Part shown: positions 44,830 through 46,692 of the stretch, in pieces
Position numbering within the stretch: the first letter of the stretch is position 1
How the letters are laid out: the number at the start of each line of letters is the position of its first letter
From: Sulfuritalea sp.
GTDB taxonomy: Bacteria > Pseudomonadota > Gammaproteobacteria > Burkholderiales > Rhodocyclaceae
DNA length: 46,692 bases
NCBI GenBank assembly: GCA_030651305.1
Contig: JAUSCI010000008.1
Coordinates: 1 to 46,692, forward strand
Direction: 5' to 3'
Notes under the pieces: model-generated
What the model was told of the DNA's origin: nothing
Databases searched by the model: none
Seen by the model: only the letters and a program-made list of their open reading frames with translations
Translations under genes and position numbers: made by a program

Positions 44830-44885
44830 AGCGATGCAACCGGCTGTTGGCGATGCCATCGGGCAACAGCCGGCCCAGGTCAGGA

Positions 44886-45038
44886 TCAGCCCACCAGCAT
44901 CGACACCAGGACGACGATCATCACCAAGCCGACGACACCCCAGCAAAGAACGCAGGAACCAATCAGCAAGGTCTTGCCCTTTTCGACGCCTTCTTCACTT
45001 GGATTTTGACAGTTTGACGACGGTGCACAGGTAGTCAT
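44886..45038 (-). CDS. Small Cys-containing membrane protein, 50 aa, unknown function
   Basis: An intact frame from ATG (45038) to TGA (44886), with GAGGAG seven bases upstream, which strongly supports translation. The protein starts MTTCAPSSNCQNPSEEG, has a short charged segment and one transmembrane helix (about residues 23-48, with CVLCW at its start). Two Cys (positions 4 and 10) flank a CxxxxxC pattern before the helix and two more form CxxC inside it. This is compatible with metal or redox chemistry, but no family is recognised. It is convergent with cbbO, 57 bases away. Confidence 0.7.
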   Translation of the reverse strand: MTTCAPSSNCQNPSEEGVEKGKTLLIGSCVLCWGVVGLVMIVVLVSMLVG

Positions 45039-45239
45039 TTTTGTCTCCTCAGGTTTGTTTTAAGTGTTACCTGCCTGTATACACCTTATTACAACGTGGG
45101 TATATTCTGTCCCCCGAAATTTGTCAATTGAATGGATGTCCCATTCCAGGGGCTTCACTCTGATAGCTTTCTACGTCGGCTTCCGTGCCCGGGGACTGTT
45201 TCCCTGGGGTGGCAGCGACTCCTCACTCAGGAGAGAACC
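45039..45239. other. Intergenic region with a possible repeat relic
   Basis: 201 bases between two divergent genes. TTCTGTCCCCCGAAATTT at 45105-45122 resembles half of the GGGGACAGACC hairpin family and may be a decayed copy. The remainder should hold the promoters of both genes; I cannot place them with confidence. Confidence 0.4.
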
Positions 45240-45674
45240 ATGGCGGACCGGGAACACAAGATCGACAGCCTGACAGCGGTCATCGGCGAACTCGCGAAAC
45301 AGATGCAGAAGAAATATGGCGATGAAGCGCTGGATGTCTTTGTCCCCATCCTGAAGGAATATGGCTTCCATGCCGGGAACCGCCTGACGAAAAAGATGGC
45401 GGACCGGGACTTCCCCGATCGCGTGGCGGGCTGGCTGGAACCGCTCATCAAGAGCGGACTAAGCGAGGTCGTCGAGCATGATCCGACACATGTCACGATC
45501 CGGGGCAGGGCCTGCCCGCTCAATCTCGAAGGCACCAACCGCGCACTCTGTGACGCCTGCATGGCCATCGATCAGGGCCTGGTCTCGGCGCTGGCGGAGA
45601 ACGAGATCACCCTCAGGATAGAGCAGTCGATGGCGCGCGGTGACAACTCCTGCCTCGTCCATTTCTCGGTCTGA
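45240..45674 (+). CDS. Small cytoplasmic protein, possibly ATC-hydrolase-like
   Basis: 144 aa from the ATG at 45240 with AGGAGA seven bases upstream. An N-terminal helical part (KIDSLTAVIGELAKQMQKKYGDEAL) leads to a Cys-bearing C-terminal part with ACPLNLEG and LCDACMAIDQGLV. The Cys pattern and C-terminal layout suggest L-2-amino-thiazoline-4-carboxylate hydrolase-like proteins, a family mostly of unknown function. The match is from memory and only partial, so the name is tentative. No linked genes point to a pathway. Confidence 0.45.
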   Translation: MADREHKIDSLTAVIGELAKQMQKKYGDEALDVFVPILKEYGFHAGNRLTKKMADRDFPDRVAGWLEPLIKSGLSEVVEHDPTHVTIRGRACPLNLEGTNRALCDACMAIDQGLVSALAENEITLRIEQSMARGDNSCLVHFSV

Positions 45675-45732
45675 TCCGGCAAAGCGCAGCTTGCAGCGGT
45701 CGCCGGTCCTGCTTTTCATCGTGACCTGAATC

Positions 45733-45753
45733 GCCGTCCCGCCAGCGCCGTCC
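45733..45753 (+). repeat. Dispersed 24-bp element, partial copy
   Basis: GCCGTCCCGCCAGCGCCGTCC matches the left and middle part of the element, in the gap before the sensor gene. Confidence 0.6.
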
Positions 45754-45765
45754 GCAAGGGATACC

Positions 45766-45786
45766 GTCTCCGGCTCAGCCGGAGAC
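45766..45786. repeat. 21-bp perfect palindrome
   Basis: GTCTCCGGCT-C-AGCCGGAGAC. It follows the 144-aa gene by 92 bases and lies 85 bases before the next. The short following T content (ATAACTTTC) makes it a weak terminator candidate; it could also be a binding site. Confidence 0.65.
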
Positions 45787-45870
45787 ATAACTTTCGGGGC
45801 GGAGCATTCTTTCATGCCGCGCAGCGGCAGAAAAAGCTAATCTCTGCCTGACCCGTTCAACTGGCTAGTG

Positions 45871-46692
45871 ATGGACACCCCGACCGATACCCCATGGCTG
45901 GTTCGCATTCATTACCGCATGCGAGCCATATCCTTTGCCCTGACCTTCGTCGCGACGGGGCTGCACATCCAGGGCAAGGGCTACAGCCCCGCGGCCTGGG
46001 TCTGCCTGGCGCTGCTTTTCCTGGTCTACCCCCATGTCCAGTATTGGCGCGCGCGCACTGCCAAAAGCCCCGTCAAAGCAGCGCTGAAGCAACTGCTGAT
46101 GGACTCGGTGCTGCTGGGCATGTTCGCCGCCGCGCTGCAGTTCTCGCTGTGGCTGAGCTTCGCGGTGGTACTCGGCACCTTGACCAACAATGCCGTCAAC
46201 CTGGGATGGCGCGGCATACTGGAATCGATGCTGGGCTTGCTGGGCGGGGCGCTGTTGTGGATCGGCGTCTTTGGCTTCGGCGTCTCGCCGCAGACCGCGT
46301 TGCCGGCAACGATTATGTGCATGGTTGGAGTGACCGGTTACGTTCTCGCCATCGGCAAGCTGGTATTCACACGGAATATTCAGTTGCGCAATACCAAGAC
46401 ACGCCTGCGCACGGTGCTGGATGGTGTCGACAGTGGCGTAATCGCCATTTCGGAGCAAGGCCGCATCGAATCGTTCAACCGTTCGGCCGAGAGGATTTTT
46501 GGTTACGCTGCGGCGGAAGTGCTCGGCAACAACGTCAAGATGCTGATGCCTGAGCCGTTTCACAGCGAGCACGATGGCTATCTCGGCAACTACCGGCGCA
46601 GCGGCCAGCGCAAGGTCATCGGCAGCAGAAAGGAAGTGATGGCGCGGCGCAAGGATGGTTCGCTGTTCCACATGGCGCTGACAGTTGACGAA
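45871..46692 (+). CDS. MASE2-PAS sensor protein (partial, runs off the window)
   Basis: 274 codons without a stop before the right edge. The N-terminal half is a MASE2 membrane sensor domain (about residues 10-170) with RMRAISFALTF, VYPHVQYWRARTAKSP and TLTNNAVNLGWRG, having several transmembrane helices. A PAS domain begins at about residue 188 (LDGVDSGVIAISEQGRIESF and SAERIFGYAAAEVLGNNV). MASE2 normally precedes diguanylate cyclase or adenylate cyclase domains, and PAS may be followed by a histidine kinase; the output domain is beyond the window. The start ATG at 45871 follows the short sequence GCTAGTG; no strong ribosome site is visible. Confidence 0.85.
   Translation, partial: MDTPTDTPWLVRIHYRMRAISFALTFVATGLHIQGKGYSPAAWVCLALLFLVYPHVQYWRARTAKSPVKAALKQLLMDSVLLGMFAAALQFSLWLSFAVVLGTLTNNAVNLGWRGILESMLGLLGGALLWIGVFGFGVSPQTALPATIMCMVGVTGYVLAIGKLVFTRNIQLRNTKTRLRTVLDGVDSGVIAISEQGRIESFNRSAERIFGYAAAEVLGNNVKMLMPEPFHSEHDGYLGNYRRSGQRKVIGSRKEVMARRKDGSLFHMALTVDE

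Noticed and set aside
44834-45034. Plus-strand frame of 66 codons after cbbO
   Set aside because: It is antisense to the better-supported 50-residue membrane protein, which has a strong ribosome site.

Overview
The window looks like a chromosomal piece of a GC-rich betaproteobacterium, most likely of the Rhodocyclales or a close relative. The basis is the set of RdgC, FlhDC, a MoxR/CbbQ-CbbO pair, heme A synthase and MoaC, the GC-biased codon use, and dispersed short repeats of the kind common in those genomes. The assignment is an inference from gene content and not from a marker gene.

Layout. (1) 1-2900: housekeeping block with the tail of a probable rarA, serS, a lytic transglycosylase (mltF) and a tRNA-Ser(CGA) with its own promoter and terminator. 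(2) 2900-9800: two very large TPR enzymes on the minus strand (a GT41/OGT-type glycosyltransferase and a TPR-methyltransferase), and a divergent methyltransferase. (3) 9800-12750: decayed fragments, a HigBA toxin-antitoxin pair with a well-formed promoter/operator, a second AbrB-like/RelE-like pair, a cation efflux transporter and an unlisted 55-residue membrane protein. (4) 12890-25700: a long minus-strand run with several stop/start overlaps: YgiQ radical SAM, TPR-sulfotransferase, TPR-GT41 glycosyltransferase, DegT aminotransferase, ATP-grasp-HAD fusion, methyltransferase, radical SAM/SPASM protein and methyltransferase. Parts are clearly AT-richer than the flanks. (5) 25700-36040: HNH nuclease, TonB, Nudix, HDOD-REC-GGDEF protein, flhDC, rdgC, M48 protease, FliT-like protein, MFS, greB and a TacAT pair. 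(6) 36040-46692: orphan secreted hydrolase, LysR/pirin, heme A synthase with moaC, BepA-like protease with CbbQ and CbbO, small proteins and the start of a MASE2-PAS sensor.

The most interesting part is the modification island between 2.9 and 23.5 kb. Four proteins share nearly the same TPR scaffold but end in different catalytic domains (two glycosyltransferases, one methyltransferase, one sulfotransferase). They sit with a PLP aminotransferase, an ATP-grasp ligase fused to a HAD phosphatase domain, a SPASM radical SAM enzyme and further methyltransferases. The simplest reading is a pathway that builds an unusual amino-sugar or amide-linked group and places it on proteins or surface polymers, with flagellar proteins as possible targets because flhDC and a fliT-like gene lie nearby. 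No flagellin or nucleotide-sugar dehydratase is present, so target and donor are unknown.

A second theme is small palindromic and dispersed repeats. A 24-bp element recurs between genes and inside genes in frame (ygiQ, heme A synthase, cbbO). Long perfect or near-perfect hairpins of a GGGGACAGACC family are built into the coding sequences of heme A synthase and TonB.
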